Below, one piece after another: positions 22,646 through 35,349 of a DNA stretch of 64,000 bases. The stretch's first letter is position 1, and every line of letters begins with the position of its first letter. Under the pieces are notes generated by a model. The model did not search any database. It was given only the letters and a program-made list of their open reading frames with translations, and was not told the origin of the DNA. The stretch spans positions 76,966,715 through 77,030,714 of the forward strand of contig CM077646.1 of the NCBI GenBank assembly GCA_039707465.1, in the 5' to 3' direction. A program made the position numbers and the translations under genes. Source of the DNA: Rhabdophis nuchalis. Its lineage: Eukaryota > Chordata > Lepidosauria > Squamata > Natricidae.

Positions 22646-23157
22646 GCAGATGGTGTGAGCCAGGGGTGGGTTTCAGGAGGTATGCCCCAGTACGGGCGTA
22701 CCAAAACCAGTCCGGAGCACCGGATACCGTTTCGGTACGGTGCCCTGGAGGGCCCACCCACCCACCCTCACTCCTTACCGTACTTTTAAATCTTCAGCGC
22801 TTCCGTGTATGTGTGCAGCACATTCAGCACCTGCGCGACACTCCGGCAAGCAGCTAGAATGTTGCAGAGGCTTGCGGAAGTGTTGCAGGTAAGTATGACG
22901 CATGTGTGTGCCATGCATGAGTGCTCACGATCTGCACATGTCCATGTGGGTGACGCTGGGGCCATTCCAATCGTACTGGTTAGAATGGAATTCGGAACCC
23001 ACCACTGGGGTCAGCTTAAGTGGACTCCAGAGGATGGTAGAGGATAGGAAGGCCTGGAGGAACATAGTCCATGGGGTTGGACATGACTTTGCAACTAACA
23101 ACAAAAAATACCTTAAAACATAAATGACATAACCTTCTGCTGAGGAAACTATTTTAG
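22646..23157 (+). mobile_element. Second copy of MITE-bearing Bov-B 3' end plus flank
   Basis: About 510 bp repeating 20737-21285 in direct orientation: a few bases of Bov-B, the full 347-bp MITE (22661-23007), the Bov-B tail (23016-23105) and roughly 50 bp of the first copy's downstream flank (tgacataaccttctgctgag). The 13-mer aattaaaaaagca occurs at both 22636-22648 and 23160-23172. That pattern fits retrotransposition of a transcript reading through the first copy, with 5' truncation. A plain segmental duplication is the alternative. Confidence 0.75.
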
Positions 23158-23172
23158 TAAATTAAAAAAGCA

Positions 23173-23400
23173 ACAGCTTTGTGCCTTAGGTGGGATTACA
23201 ACTCGCAGTCTTTCTTTTTGTAGCCCAATAATTTAACCTTGGACATGATATTGAGCTTGATCTTTGGCCAGTAACTCATCATCAGCCCTAGGAAGGAGAC
23301 AATAGAAAACAGTAATGAAAATCTTTCCAAGAAAAGTGCAGGGACTAGATCGGAAGTTGATAGTGCCTTGAAGACAAAAATAAAAATAAAAAATAAAAAG
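23173..23400. mobile_element. tRNA-derived SINE with inverted 5' part
   Basis: 23173-23242 is the 5' part of the SINE seen at 33486, in minus orientation (gtgccttaggtgggattaca). 23255-23385 is the following part in plus orientation (tttggccagtaactcatca, gtgcagggact, agtgccttgaagac) and ends in an A-rich tail. One SINE whose 5' segment is inverted fits twin priming during reverse transcription. The two pieces cover adjacent, not overlapping, SINE regions. Confidence 0.65.
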
Positions 23401-26400
23401 CAAAAATAATTAGAGTGGGCACGAGATTCAATGAGCCTTTTGATGTAATAAGGCCTTTTACTTAAGAGCCATCTACTATATTCCAGATAGAAGGGAAACC
23501 TGGAGAAGAATCTTGGAAGAAGCTCTTAATGAACCAAAGGCTGGTTTTTGAAGAGACATCTTACTCTAGCCATGAAAGATTTTAAAAGTCAGGAAAGATC
23601 TTGAAGTCATCTGCTTGAAATTATACAGTTCCAAGGTTACATTTCTAAACTTGACTATACTTTGCAAATTTTACTTGTCTTTAGACATATTACATATTAC
23701 GTCTATTCAACTTCTCTCTATGACCATATACAGAAGGATCTATAGATGGCTAGATAAAGAAAAGAGATATTAACCCTGCTCTTCTGCAGGGAGAAAATAG
23801 AGGTAACAACATAGATCAGACACATACACCCACCTACCCACCCACACTTTTTAATTGTATGGTTTACATATTTTTTCTTCTTTATTTTATATTCCAAAGG
23901 TTGGGATACATGTTTTGGGGTATAAATTAACATTCCCAGGAATGGCTAGTTATTTACTTAAAACTAAAGCATATCCCCCAAATCCTGCAGAGACAACTAA
24001 CTCTCTGGACAGTTGACAATTTTGTGTGCAAATATGGTGTTCTGGGTGTAAACTATAGCAAAGATTAATCAATTAATTTTATGAATTTAACATAAATGCA
24101 AGAAAATAGTACTGCATATTGCATCAAAATATTATTTTTATTCTAGGCAGAATAAAATCCAATTCAGAGAAAATTGAAAAGTAATTATTCCCTAGTAGAA
24201 GACCAGGTGGCTTATGTCAGTCTATTGCATTATCAAAAGGAGTGCTGAAGCAAATTTCCCATTGCAGTCTTTCAACTCCAGACTGACAACATGTAACAAC
24301 AATGGGTGGGGACAAGGAGCTTATTTTTGAAACAGAAGATCAGTCTATTAGCAGTTGCTGCTTATGAGCAAATCTCAAGGTTGTAACTTACTTTGGCAGA
24401 TGTCCATGTGCAAATATACATTTGCAATCTAAAGAAGCCCAGCAGGCTTTAGTGAAAAGGAGAACAGAAGGAGACACAGGAAATGGAATTATCTCCATGT
24501 CAAAGTAATTCTATCAGCAAGATTTCATCTCAAACTAGCCAAAGCAAACAAGTCCAAAAACAAACAGAAAAGCAGTCATACAGGAAGAAGTGAGGCTTCC
24601 AGTATCATTCCCTCTATGTGCTGTTTCCATAAATATTTCCAGATTGTTTACAGGTTTATTGTCTTACCCCGTAAGGTGCAAATAAACCTCCAAAAGCTTC
24701 TACATAATTCATTGTCATTGACAATACCCCCCCCCCCTTTTCTCTCTCTTTGTATTTATTTATGTATTGTTCTCTTACACAGGGTGAAGAATTTGCAAAA
24801 ATTGTAACTGTTTTTGTAAACCTTAGTTTGCAGATGACATCAAAAGGTTATTACCTTTATAAGGATTTGATTTTTATAGAAAGGAAGGAAGGAAGTCATT
24901 TTTTTTACCATAGAATAAATGAAAAATTATCCCCATTATTTGGAAGTAAACTTACAGATAGGTTGTTATTACAGGAAGTGCCATCGAGAGACTGATGGCG
25001 CCTAAATAATGAACCAGTTATCATGGTATAAACTCTTCTTTAGAGTACAAAGTAGGGAAAGGAATTTTTAGACAGGATGGGTAGAAAACCGTAAAATGCA
25101 ATTATCATTTCCTGATTTATACTAAAAAGTGTCCTCAGGATATGGTCAATAAATTCAAGATGTTGCTCATGACAGTGCAACTGAAGCTCTATTTTTTTTA
25201 AAAAATTATCATTATTATTATTATGCACTATGTATAAACAGGCAGAACTTTGATTGTACTGCTGAGGTTTCCAATTTGATTATACCTAGGTATATTGGAA
25301 AAGTTTGCTTTCATGCTTTTTATCTTCAAGCCGCAAATAAGAGTCTTTTTGATCATTTGTAACTTGGCTGTTTTGTTCTAAAATCTATTTTTTTCACTTT
25401 CTTTAAAGTCAGCAAGAGAATAAATTTTCTGGACTACTGAATCATTTTACCCATCCATCTAAGTTTGTATATATTACAAACTGGTGAAAAATACATCTTG
25501 TTGGCATGTTGATTTGAGATGAAAGAATTACCATTGTTGACTGAGAACATTTCATTTTCTCCTCAGATTCTTTTTTTACCTCAGAGTTCCATGGGCCTTA
25601 TTGGAGATAAAATGGATTTCAATGTACTGCAAAAATGAGTATTGTCACAAAATCAATATAAATTTACAAACTTATTATTTACAAAATTATATCCTTTACA
25701 AATCTGTATCATCCATTTCAGCGACAATGAATAGAGTCTCGGAATAATCAAATCGAATTTCATTAATGGAATAGAACGAGTGATTTCTTGTTCCTCTGGA
25801 GCTTTTTCAAAGATTCTGGAGTGAGTGTAGATAACTTAGGATCATGGAGGGGAGAGGAAGTACCATTGCATAAACAGACTTTTTTCTCAGAAGTTATTTG
25901 GTTGCCTACGGTGTTAAAATCAGATCAAAATTCTTATTTGTGCAGAATTCTTTATTGATTCAAGGAAGACACAGACTTATTAAAAATTAAAAATAATAAA
26001 AACCTTGGCAGATTACAGGCAGCCACTGGCATCCCTATGAGGCAGACCAGACCATGAAATTAACTTGGTCTAAATATTATTTTTATTTAGGCTAAATAAA
26101 TGAAAGATTATTTCTAGCTTAGACTATTTAGATTAAAAACTATTTTTATTTAGATTGGCGAAATCTTGCAAGACCGATTGTACTCCCTTTCCTTTTTTAA
26201 CTGTGTGAATTTAGGGACATGTCTCTGCATACTTTTCTATATGTCCCAGGCTTCATATACTTTCTCCCTTCTGTCCTTTTTAATGGTTTTCCTCTCTCTC
26301 TCTCCCTTAAAGACATCCTCTTTGCTTTTCACTTCCATCTTCTGGCATCTACCAAAATATCCATATGCCAACACCTCTCACTTTCAATTGAAGGCTTTTG

Positions 26401-27400
26401 CCTATTCACACTGTTTGGCATTTCTCATCTCCTTCAATTTTTATCATTCCCCAGAACTACTACCATCTCCAAATCTGGATTCCAACACATAAACTTTTGG
26501 TTTCATTTGAATTGGCCAAATATCAAATGTAGAAACATGACTAAAGACTTCAATATATATATAAGCTAAAATGATATCATAATTTCCCTTCTCCCAGCAT
26601 ACTATAGATCTTGTTTTAATTGGAGGGTTTTGAATTTTAGCCAATACTTTCAAGGTTGAATGGAAAGATGGCAAATAATGTTCCTAATAAAACATTTAAA
26701 AAAAATTTTCATTCATATCCCACATAGCTATACAATCTCCTACCCCCCATCCCGAAGCCACAGAATGCCTGACAAATCATCCCTAACTCATACCATGATG
26801 GAAAAAAAAGAAACCACCGTGGTGTGCAAACTATGTGGATTGTTAACCTTAAACCTGAATGGTTTCACTTTTGTGGTCTGATGTTTGCGAAGCTATTCAA
26901 AAGCCAGATTTCTGTCGCTTTGTTCTGAAATAGAGTTCATAAACTGTAGTAACGTGGGTAGGATATGACGATCTTTCCAATACGCGCTTGCTCTTTGTTG
27001 CGAATAGAGCACACATTTAAACTTAGCAAATTCCTGCAGTTATTCCATTGTATGTTTCAATATATCCACTCTGCATCTTCAGGGGTTCTGAAGGCAACAA
27101 TTCAGAGATACAGAACCTGATGAGCTGTTAGACTGAAGTGGGCAGCTTAGAGGAAGGGTAGTTCCTGAGGCTGCATTCATACAATATAATGACATGGTTT
27201 CCTCAACCTTAATTTTTTTGAGTAAGCCATCATTGGCTGGAATTACATAAAACACAGAAATCTCTGAGCAATAATATGCACATGACTGGGGTGATAGATC
27301 ATGCTAAGCCAAAGCCAAACACTAACAGACAGCAGTTACTCCCAATGTGGACTCTGAACTTGCATCTGGAGAAGGTTTAGATCCATGACAAACAGGTATA
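23401..27400. other. Non-coding stretch, mostly unique
   Basis: About 4 kb of AT-rich sequence. I find no repeat I can name and no exon with flanking splice sites. A C-run (24727-24737) and short (TTA)n (near 25205) are present. The frames around 26166-26674 are low-information and not called. Confidence 0.55.
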
Positions 27401-27403
27401 AAC

Positions 27404-27595
27404 ATACACACACACACACACATGTGTGTGTGTGCGCACACACTCTATCTATCTATCTATCTATCTATCCATCCATCCATCCATCCATCCATCCATCCAT
27501 CCATCCATCCATCCATCCATCCATCATCTGTCTGTCTGTCTCATCTATCTGTCATTATCTATCTGTCTGTCTGTCTCATCTATTTATCTATTCCA
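27404..27595. repeat. Compound microsatellite (CA)n-(TATC)n-(CATC)n-(TGTC)n
   Basis: Successive CA, TATC, CATC and TGTC/TATC runs over about 190 bp. Open frames in all three phases (repeated Ser-Ile-His-Pro) are artefacts of the tetranucleotide. Confidence 0.92.
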
Positions 27596-27609
27596 CTCTG
27601 TTAGTAGTG

Positions 27610-28443
27610 GAAGCTACAGATATTTCTGTTAAAGCAGCAGCACAATTACATATGACCTGTGAATTGATAGCCTCTATTTCTAGTTAGATAAATACCTCCC
27701 TTAAGTTACTGGAAGAATTTCCTGGATGTTTTCATTCTTTAAATCTTCCTGGGAGAGCAGCAGTTGGTTGCAAGGGATGGAAGGAATTTAGTTTCATTCA
27801 TTTTATTTCATTCATTCTGCATTTAAATCTTCAAGGACAGCAAAAGAAATCCAATGCATTCAGACTTCTACATGCAGGTATAATCAGATATCAAGTGGCA
27901 GAAGGTTGCTTTTTGTTTTGTTTTTAATTTTTTTGGACATGGTCAAAATCTTATCTGAATTATTTCAACCTTTTTGGGGGGGGGGGCTTTATTTTAATCC
28001 TATTTTTAAACAATCCTGATCCTTTTTCTCTAAGGGTTTTTCCACATTGCAACTTTAAGTGCATTAACTGTCTGGAAGTAAACCTGCCTTAACTCTCTTT
28101 CTGGATTTCAGTCTCTTCTCCATTTTGGCCATGTTGACAGCCTTATGTTTTTCCCAGTCCAGACCTTATTTTACATGGCCCTTGGTTGCTGGATTCTTTT
28201 TATCATCCACCCCCTCGTGGATCAGGAAAAGAAAAGTGCAGAGTTTCACCATTTTTCCTGTCACTTGGACTAGAAAGGGGAAATGGCAGAATTCAGTCAA
28301 TTTTTCAAAGTTGGATGTGCAAGAAAAAGGGCATGTTAATCTTTCATCAATCCACTATTCCATCTATGAACCAGTAGTAAAAACCAAAATGCAAGTGTCT
28401 TATTTCACTGTCTCTACAGTAAATGGTTTATTTTTTAAAAGCC
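27610..28443. other. Non-coding stretch
   Basis: It contains a G-run (27976-27986). The plus-strand frame at 28125-28451 has no recognisable motif. Confidence 0.5.
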
Positions 28444-29076
28444 TGTTCTGACCCAGGCTTCCTTAATAAGCAAGAAGCATAGTCTTGGTTCCAGCAAAAC
28501 CCCTTTTATTTTCACGACTGTGAATTCCTTTCATTAACAGTCCACAAGGCTTCGCAAACAGTCTTTCAGAGGGTTGTTTATCAAATACAAACCTTATCTC
28601 GTTTGGTGAACTGCCAGATAACTAGTTCCAAACACAGGCCAGGGCAAAACTTGACACAGAGTCTCTTATAGGTATAAACAGAACTTTTCTCTCTTGGCCA
28701 AATGAATTTATTGTTTCCTGTAAAAGCCCACTCCCCATTTGCTCCTCTTTTGTTTCCTATGGGATGAGCCAATCACCTCAAAGGTGTGCCTTTACTCTTA
28801 AGTCGACCCTGCTTTCTTAATTGTTCTTGTCTTCCGGCAGCTCTGCTCAAGCACACTCTGGGAACAGTCTTCAGCTGTTCCTCTGCCTTGCTGCTGTCTA
28901 GCTCCCTCTCTGCCTCTGACGCAGAGCCTTTGTCTGAGCTTTCCTCAGCCTTGAGGACGAGCCCATGTTCCTCTCCGAACTCCTCACTGTTCACCTTCCA
29001 TTGGTGAACCTTTAAATTAAGGGCTGGAGAGCATAGGTATGAACATGGCTGGAAAGGAGGGTCATTTGGCACGACA
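28444..29076 (-). mobile_element. Candidate solo LTR
   Basis: Read on the minus strand the block starts TGTCGTGCC and ends GTCAGAACA, the TG...CA termini expected of an LTR. A GC-rich first part (28790-29010) is followed by an AT-richer part with AATAAA signals near 28714 and 28512. There is no adjacent polypurine tract or primer-binding site, so it is probably a solo LTR. I could not find a clear short target duplication, so the exact ends are uncertain. Confidence 0.45.
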
Positions 29077-29079
29077 ATA

Positions 29080-29864
29080 ACTAATTGGAGTGAAGCTCTT
29101 CACTTACCCATTTGAGCCAGCAAAAGACAGAAAACAGAATTTTGATATATAACAGAAAAAGACGACCAAAGACTTCCTTCCTGTTTGTCTGAGGATGCAT
29201 AGAGGAAGATACTTGTCCTTGAAAAATGTACTCGAGTCATGCTAAGGTCAGAAGATTTGCCCTGAGCTTATTATCTATTTGGGTTTCTATTAAACTTTCA
29301 AGCAGTTGTTTTTGGTTCCCATTTGTCTCCTGAAAGAGTTGGAACCTGGTAATCCACCTCTCATAACTGAGACATCTCCAGGCAGATTATATTGCTTGTG
29401 GGATACTAGTTTAGGATTTCGCATGTAGTAGAAAGAAAAAGGGTGTCCAGGATAGATTAAGGTGTGCTGATATCCCTCAGTCCTTACATTGTTTAACTGA
29501 CAAGACTTTAAAACTCAAATGCGGAAAAGTAGAGTTGAGTGTAACAGTGAAATGGTTAAGGTCATAATAGCTCTGGGATGCCCCCTTTCATTTAGCACAT
29601 GCTTATTTTTCTTATTTTTCCAGGAATGCTTTCTGTTTTCTCTTTTGGCATTTCTCCTGCAATTCTCCTTGGGGGAATAAAAAAAGAAACCATGATAAAC
29701 TTAGACAGTTCTGGGTGGGTGGGGCAGGAACTGGTGGTAAGAGACCCTGACTCTTTATTTTCGGTCTCTTTAATTTGTCCTTGAATAGCAAAAACAGGGT
29801 GGCAAAACATAGCCAATTTTGCATTTCCAAAGGGGACCGCTCTGAGGAAACACATTCTCTAAAG
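29080..29864. other. Non-coding stretch
   Basis: No recognised repeat. Overlapping frames on both strands at 29592-29932 share no motif with known proteins. Confidence 0.5.
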
Positions 29865-29935
29865 CAGTGTTTTTCAAACTTAACAACTTTAAGATGTATG
29901 GACTTCGATTCCCAGAATTCCCCAGCCAGCATGTG
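29865..29935. mobile_element. hAT MITE, left half
   Basis: It begins cagtgtttttcaaact and continues 'aactttaagatgtatggactt', 'cccagaattccccagcc'. The related right half is at 53177-53274. Only one terminus is present here. Confidence 0.6.
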
Positions 29936-32900
29936 AAAATAATAAGAAAAGAAAGAGCCTCAGCATTTTTAAGATTTGCTATTGAGTTTCATAACCATTT
30001 ATTGTACAGGCTACTTTGCCCACCCATCCCCAACCACAAAAAGTAGAAGGAAACACATACAATGTAACATTGCAATTTCAAATGTTTAATCACCAGAAAG
30101 CTATAGCTCACTCTATCAAATCATGTATCTGGAAGACTTGAAATATTCATCTGATATTTTTTTATATTGATATAAAAGGGTTAGAGTGCCATGGAAAGCA
30201 AGATTTTTGCATTTTCTATTAATGTCAATTTTTCTAAAGGGGTGCTAAATATGGAGCAAAAATTATTATTATCCATAAAAATGATCAGTATTATGTTGAA
30301 TTTCAGAGTTTTGGTGAAGGGAAACATGCAGCATGAATTTTATCCATAAGAATGTTAGGCAAAGCTTCTTTACTGGTTAGATGTTGGATCAAAGTCAAAG
30401 CATTCCCTGATATGCCCACTTTGAACTTCTATTAGTGATGAGATGAATTCCAAGATTTTGCTCTCACAAAGGAAGAAATATTTATTTCTCCAGAACAAAA
30501 CAGGATATGGCGGTTGTCCATTTAAAAGCACTTTGCAGATGTGGTTTGCAAAAACTTGTAACACCAGATTGCTGTGTTTCTTGCTGGTGTCTCCAAAAAG
30601 CCTGACTTATTTTATGTCAAACTTGTTACCAGTCCAGCTAGATGCTTCCAATTTTTGTGTGTGTGATAGTGCAGATGATCTGATGAGAAGTAATGCAATT
30701 TGTTTATTCCGATCCTCCTTTGCCTGGACAGCACATAATTATGGTCAGCCAAGCATTTATTCCCATTGGCAATGATTGAAATCAGGCTTTGGATGGGGTT
30801 AGCTCTTCAACTTCCAGGTACCTTGGCTTCATATTTAAAATCCATGAAGATAAACACTTGTAATAGTCATGAATAACTCTGATGACTGTTTTCTTTAAAG
30901 TACCATAACTTCTGTAACTGTAATTGGTATGGAGATTAGTGTCATAAGTAGATTAGTCTCACTAGAAAACATACAGATATTCCACATTCATTCCCTTATT
31001 GTGAAAGACTGAAAAATAAAATAGAAGGTTTTACTCCTGAAGGAATGTTCAAAAGGTTATTACTATTTCCTCCATGGTAACACTAATAAAGAATAGACTC
31101 GCAGCCACCAATCCTGCCCCTCTTTCATTTGAACAGATGTGGTGTATGGAACCAGCGCCAGCAAGTTTTAAATTCATTGCAGATGTCCACAAGGAGTGTG
31201 CTGTGGACTGTGCCCTCTGTCTACAACTCTTTAGCTATCTCTTTAATGAATTGACTTTGCCAGCTTTAGTGGTGACTCTTTGTAATCCGTTCAATATGTG
31301 AACTTCTCCTTGGGTAGGAGACAGTAGTTTTGTGTTAAGTTTCTATCTGCTCCTAATTTCCTATGTCGTGCATAATGTCATCTCATTTTCTGAGTTTTTG
31401 CCAGTGGGGAAAATTTGTCTAGATCCATGCTATCAGCCCTTTTCAAATACTGCAAAACATCAATTAGGTCTCCATTAATTCTCCTTCCTGGTGAGAAAAA
31501 AAAACCCTTCCCTCAGCTATTTAAAATTCTCAGTGGGGAAAATCCCCAATTTTGTCATTTGATGCCATTAATTTAGCTCCTTCTGTGAAGTTTTACGTAC
31601 GGAGAGGAAAATGTCAAAAGCTAGTAATACACAGTCTTCCAGTAGAATCTGTAGAAATTATTTCTTTAACTAAGAAAAAAAACACCTAAAAATGATATTT
31701 ATTTAATTGAAATAAGCATTATAGTAATAATTTTCAACACGAGTCGCCGTACCAGTGATAACGGTGGCACATAAATGTAATAAATAAATCTAATGTATGC
31801 CATCGGCATTTTTAAATTTTCTTTTTCCTAATATAATTAGGAAGATGTTTTAAACTGATGTGGAATGCTTAAAAAAAGTACCAGTAACAGATGTTAATAT
31901 GTGATAGTTACAGGGGAAATCGGTGTGATATCTTGCTTTATCATTTATCATTATTACTGGCAAGACTACGCAGTGGCTTGAAAAACATACCAAAATGAGA
32001 TAAATTATCTCCTAACAAAGCAGAAGCCAGAACTGGGGACCGAATATCAGCCTCCACACTTTGTTAGATCTCCTTTCTTTTTAGATTGCAAAACATATTT
32101 AGTAACCCCTAAATTGGAACTCTTGCTAGGAAGTTGCTAATATAGCATAGCTGCAAGAAGGAGCAACCTTAAAGATAATTTTCCATGTCGCCTTTCAAAT
32201 ATAATAAGAGAGTGCAGACTTATTTTGGGCCTATATTTCCACATTGCATAACAACTGGCTAGAAAAAAGGAAGTTTGTCTTGAGCATCTCCTATAATAGG
32301 GGTCATACATTAGTTTGGATTAGATGCAACCTTAAGTTCAAACATCATGCCAACAAACAAAATGCCAAGAAATAAGCAAATAATTGTGCTGAAATCTGCT
32401 GAAATCAGTTTTTCAAATATGTGAAAGAGGCTTCTGTTTTCCTACACTATTCTCAACATCAGGACAACACATGACCACAACAAGTTAAATTATTACAGCT
32501 TACATCTGGTAGCCCTACGTAAGTATATGTTACTATCTTCTGTTACATGTCATTTCCATGCCAGCTCTCTGAAATTTCCCTAGCTGCCCCTATTTTTCAT
32601 ACCAAACAAACAAGCAAACAAATCTCCATGAGAAAAGTTTTCTTGAAATGTCTGCTCCTGGGATTTAATAGACATGAGAGAAGACAAGGCAGTTACAACC
32701 GGTTTAAATTATCTTTTTTTAAAAAGATTAGCTCATTTCTCCTTTTGGGAAATAAAATTTCAAAGATGATCTCTCTATCATCAGAATAAAGAGAATTGGA
32801 GGGAATCACAGGTTTTGGGGGGGTTGCATATTTTTTCAAACAATATAAGTACTATGCATGGACAAAATCAATGTGCGTTGTTCTTGGATTCTCATTAACC

Positions 32901-33222
32901 AATTGGATTTGGAAAATTTATTCAGATAATCTTGCCTAATGGTTGAATTTTGCAGCCACGGTAATATTAGAGTTGAGTACAGATCACAGGAGGTAGTCTG
33001 GGACCAATTTCAGAAATTAGGTCAATTCAATTGAGGCTAAGCTAGAGGTTGAATGGTTATATCAATGTGGTCATCAAATCTTGGTCTAGAGATTAAGGTT
33101 CTTTGCCATTCTAGTACTGCCAAGGAGAGTTAAAAAGGTAGGGTTTTAGAAGAACCTATATCAGAAGGAGCTGCTCTGCCCCACTCAAAACTCAGTGGTG
33201 AACTAAGTGGGGTGCTAGCATA
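29936..33222. other. Non-coding stretch, mostly unique
   Basis: About 3.3 kb of AT-rich DNA. 31735-31790 ('gtgataacggtggcacataa', then AATAAA-type words) looks like the tail of an unassigned retroelement. No convincing exon is visible. Confidence 0.5.
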
Positions 33223-33230
33223 TCTGATAC

Positions 33231-33426
33231 CAGAGGTAGGTTCCTATCGGTTCAGACTGGTTCGGCTGAGTAGGTAGTAATTTGGCCTGCCATGCCCCTG
33301 AACTGGTTCTATCAGCGGTGCCATAGGAGCAGCCCTCTTGTTTTTACTACTGCACATCAAGTGTGTGCGTGCTTGAAATGTGTCCCTGAGCAAACAAGCA
33401 GTAGAAGAAGCCAGAACCCATCTCTG
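33231..33426. mobile_element. hAT MITE with 8-bp target duplication
   Basis: The termini cagaggtaggttcct and agaacccatctctg are inverted. The flanks tctgatac (33223-33230) and tctaatac (33427-33434) agree at 7 of 8. The interior 'ggttcagactggttcggctg' is shared with the MITE at 56350. It is 196 bp with no coding. Confidence 0.85.
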
Positions 33427-33485
33427 TCTAATACCCAAAGCAATTCATTTGTTAACACCCCCTCCTCCACAATCAAGATCCTATT

Positions 33486-33722
33486 TGGTGTAGGGGTTAA
33501 GGCACCAGACTAGAAAAAAGAGGATTGTCAATTCTAGTCCTGCCATAGGCGCAAAGACAGCTTGCGTGTGTGTGTGGGGGGGGGGGAATTTGGGGCCAGA
33601 TACTCTCTCCCAGCACTATGAAGAAAGAAGTGGCAAATCACTTTTGAAATATGTTGCCAAGAGGAATGCAAAGATAGTTCACATGAATCAAAACTGATTT
33701 GAAGACATAAATATTTTACGCT
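33486..33722 (+). mobile_element. tRNA-derived SINE (plus strand)
   Basis: Box A tggtgtagggg (33486-33496) matches TRGYNNARNNG fully, and a degenerate box B, aattctagtcc, lies at 33530-33540. The body has 'ggggccagatactctctccc', 'ggcaaatcacttttgaaata' and 'aactgatttgaagaca'. It corresponds to the minus-strand copy at 9413-9592 and the rearranged one at 23173-23400. A (TG)n/G-run has expanded at 33567-33588. Confidence 0.75.
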
Positions 33723-33734
33723 GACCACTAATCA

Positions 33735-34138
33735 GCAGATTGAGATACCAGCAATAACAATCAATTCCACACTAGTTGTCACTGGCAGAATCCTATCTTT
33801 GCCTGCAATTGAAATGGATACGCTCACCTTTGGTAAACCACTGCCTGATGTGTCTGCATTAAAACAGATCTCACTCACGATGGAAGCATTGCAGCTCAGA
33901 GTTTAAAATTAAGCAGAATCACAGCTTTATTTAAAACTATGCCGCCTCCTATTGCAGGATTGCAATTGCAGGAAAGAAACGTTTGGATTTAATTCAGCAC
34001 TTAGCATCTTTAATACATTGGCCAGGACCCAGTAAAGAATTAGGCATGCTTAAATGCTTTTATTTCAGTGATGTCTAACCCTCTTCTGGATGCTGGCCAT
34101 TGAATTAGAAGCCTATTTGAAATATCAGCTAGCTAGTT
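33735..34138. other. Non-coding stretch
   Basis: Nothing recognised between the SINE and the pyrimidine repeat. Confidence 0.5.
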
Positions 34139-34215
34139 CTCTCTCTCCCTCCCTCCCTCCCTCCCTCTTGCTCTCCCTCCCTCCCTCCCTCTTGCTCTCC
34201 CTCTCTCTCTCTCTC
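34139..34215. repeat. (CTCC)n/(CT)n pyrimidine repeat
   Basis: CTCC tetranucleotides in two blocks separated by 'cttgct', ending in (CT)n. Confidence 0.9.
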
Positions 34216-34219
34216 CATG

Positions 34220-34907
34220 TATATGAATAATTTTGAACTTTGGGCAAATAGTCCTAAACATAATAAGGGATAAAATGAAAACATTTTGGACTCATAGTAA
34301 TGCGGGGTGTTTTGTTTTGTTTTGTGACAGCCATAATATTTTATCTCTTTGGCATCTTTTATCTCCTGAGGTAAATGTAGAGTGTACCCTTTATCTATCC
34401 TACTATCCTACCATCTCCATCATTTCAATCACTAAAAACAAAGGAAGCATATAGAGCTTTTCTGTTTTCATTTCCATTGAAAAAAGGCACCAGCTTGGTA
34501 TCTATGTGTTCAATATCTCCACCGATCTGCCTTTCAGAGAGATGGTTATGGTGAAGAGAGCCATTATGTGAGGCAGTGTAGGAATGAGAGGAATACTGTT
34601 AGAAAGTCATGCAAACATAATAAATGAAATTCCTTGATGCAATGAATGAATCCCATCAGTATAACCAAAGAAGATGTGGCAAGGATATATAAGCAATGAT
34701 TGATTAATTACAGCAGAATAGCAATCAGGATGACTGAAGGTTCAAAAGGGCTGTAGAAATGCTAGATTACCATTTCCTCAAGCTTTTACTAATTTCTTTA
34801 AAACAAGTCCATTTTGATAGCTGATGGTCCAGGATGATGGGGTTCAGTCAGACTTTTGGAAGGTGTGGCAGTATATGTTAAATCATATCTATGTGTTTGT
34901 TAATTGA
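34220..34907. other. Non-coding stretch
   Basis: Nothing recognised; AT-rich. Confidence 0.5.
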
Positions 34908-34915
34908 ATGCACAC

Positions 34916-35097
34916 CAGTGGTGGGTTTCTGCAGGCTCGCACCTACTCGCGAGAGCCGGTTGGTGAAATTTAGAGAACCGGTGAGAGGAGGTTCCACCAG
35001 CGTACCTGGAAGTAAATCTGGCCTGCCGCTGCCAGTGATCCAACGGGAAGGAAAGAAAAGGAAAGGAAAGGAAGGAAGAAAGGAAAGAAAGAAAGAA

Positions 35098-35167
<70 letters not shown>

Positions 35168-35348
35168 ATTTATCATCACAATTGATTACAGCAGAATAGC
35201 AAGGGTTGCTAAGCAAGGGTGTTGTTAAATGAGTTTCACCACATTTTAAAAGGTGGCCATCCCACCCTGTCACATGACTGCCAAGCCACGCCCACAAAAT
35301 AGGCCACACCTACAGAGTAGGTTCTAAAAAATTTGAAACCCACCATTG
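34916..35348. mobile_element. hAT non-autonomous element containing (GAAA)n
   Basis: The termini cagtggtgggtttc and gaaacccaccattg are near-perfect inverted repeats. The interior has 'gagagccggttggtgaaatt' and 'ccacgcccacaaaatagg'. I see no matching 8-bp flanks (atgcacac versus tacttaaa), so one edge may be altered. A (GAAA)n tract at about 35047-35168 makes up over a quarter of the element. Confidence 0.7.
35047..35168. repeat. (GAAA)n / (GGAA)n microsatellite
   Basis: A purine-only tract of about 120 bp with a pure (GAAA) core from about 35101. The Lys/Glu or Phe/Leu/Ser frames across it are artefacts. Confidence 0.92.
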
Positions 35349-35349
35349 T

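Noticed and set aside
27404..27600. Possible CRISPR-like or satellite array
   Set aside because: It is a compound di- and tetranucleotide microsatellite with no spacer structure.
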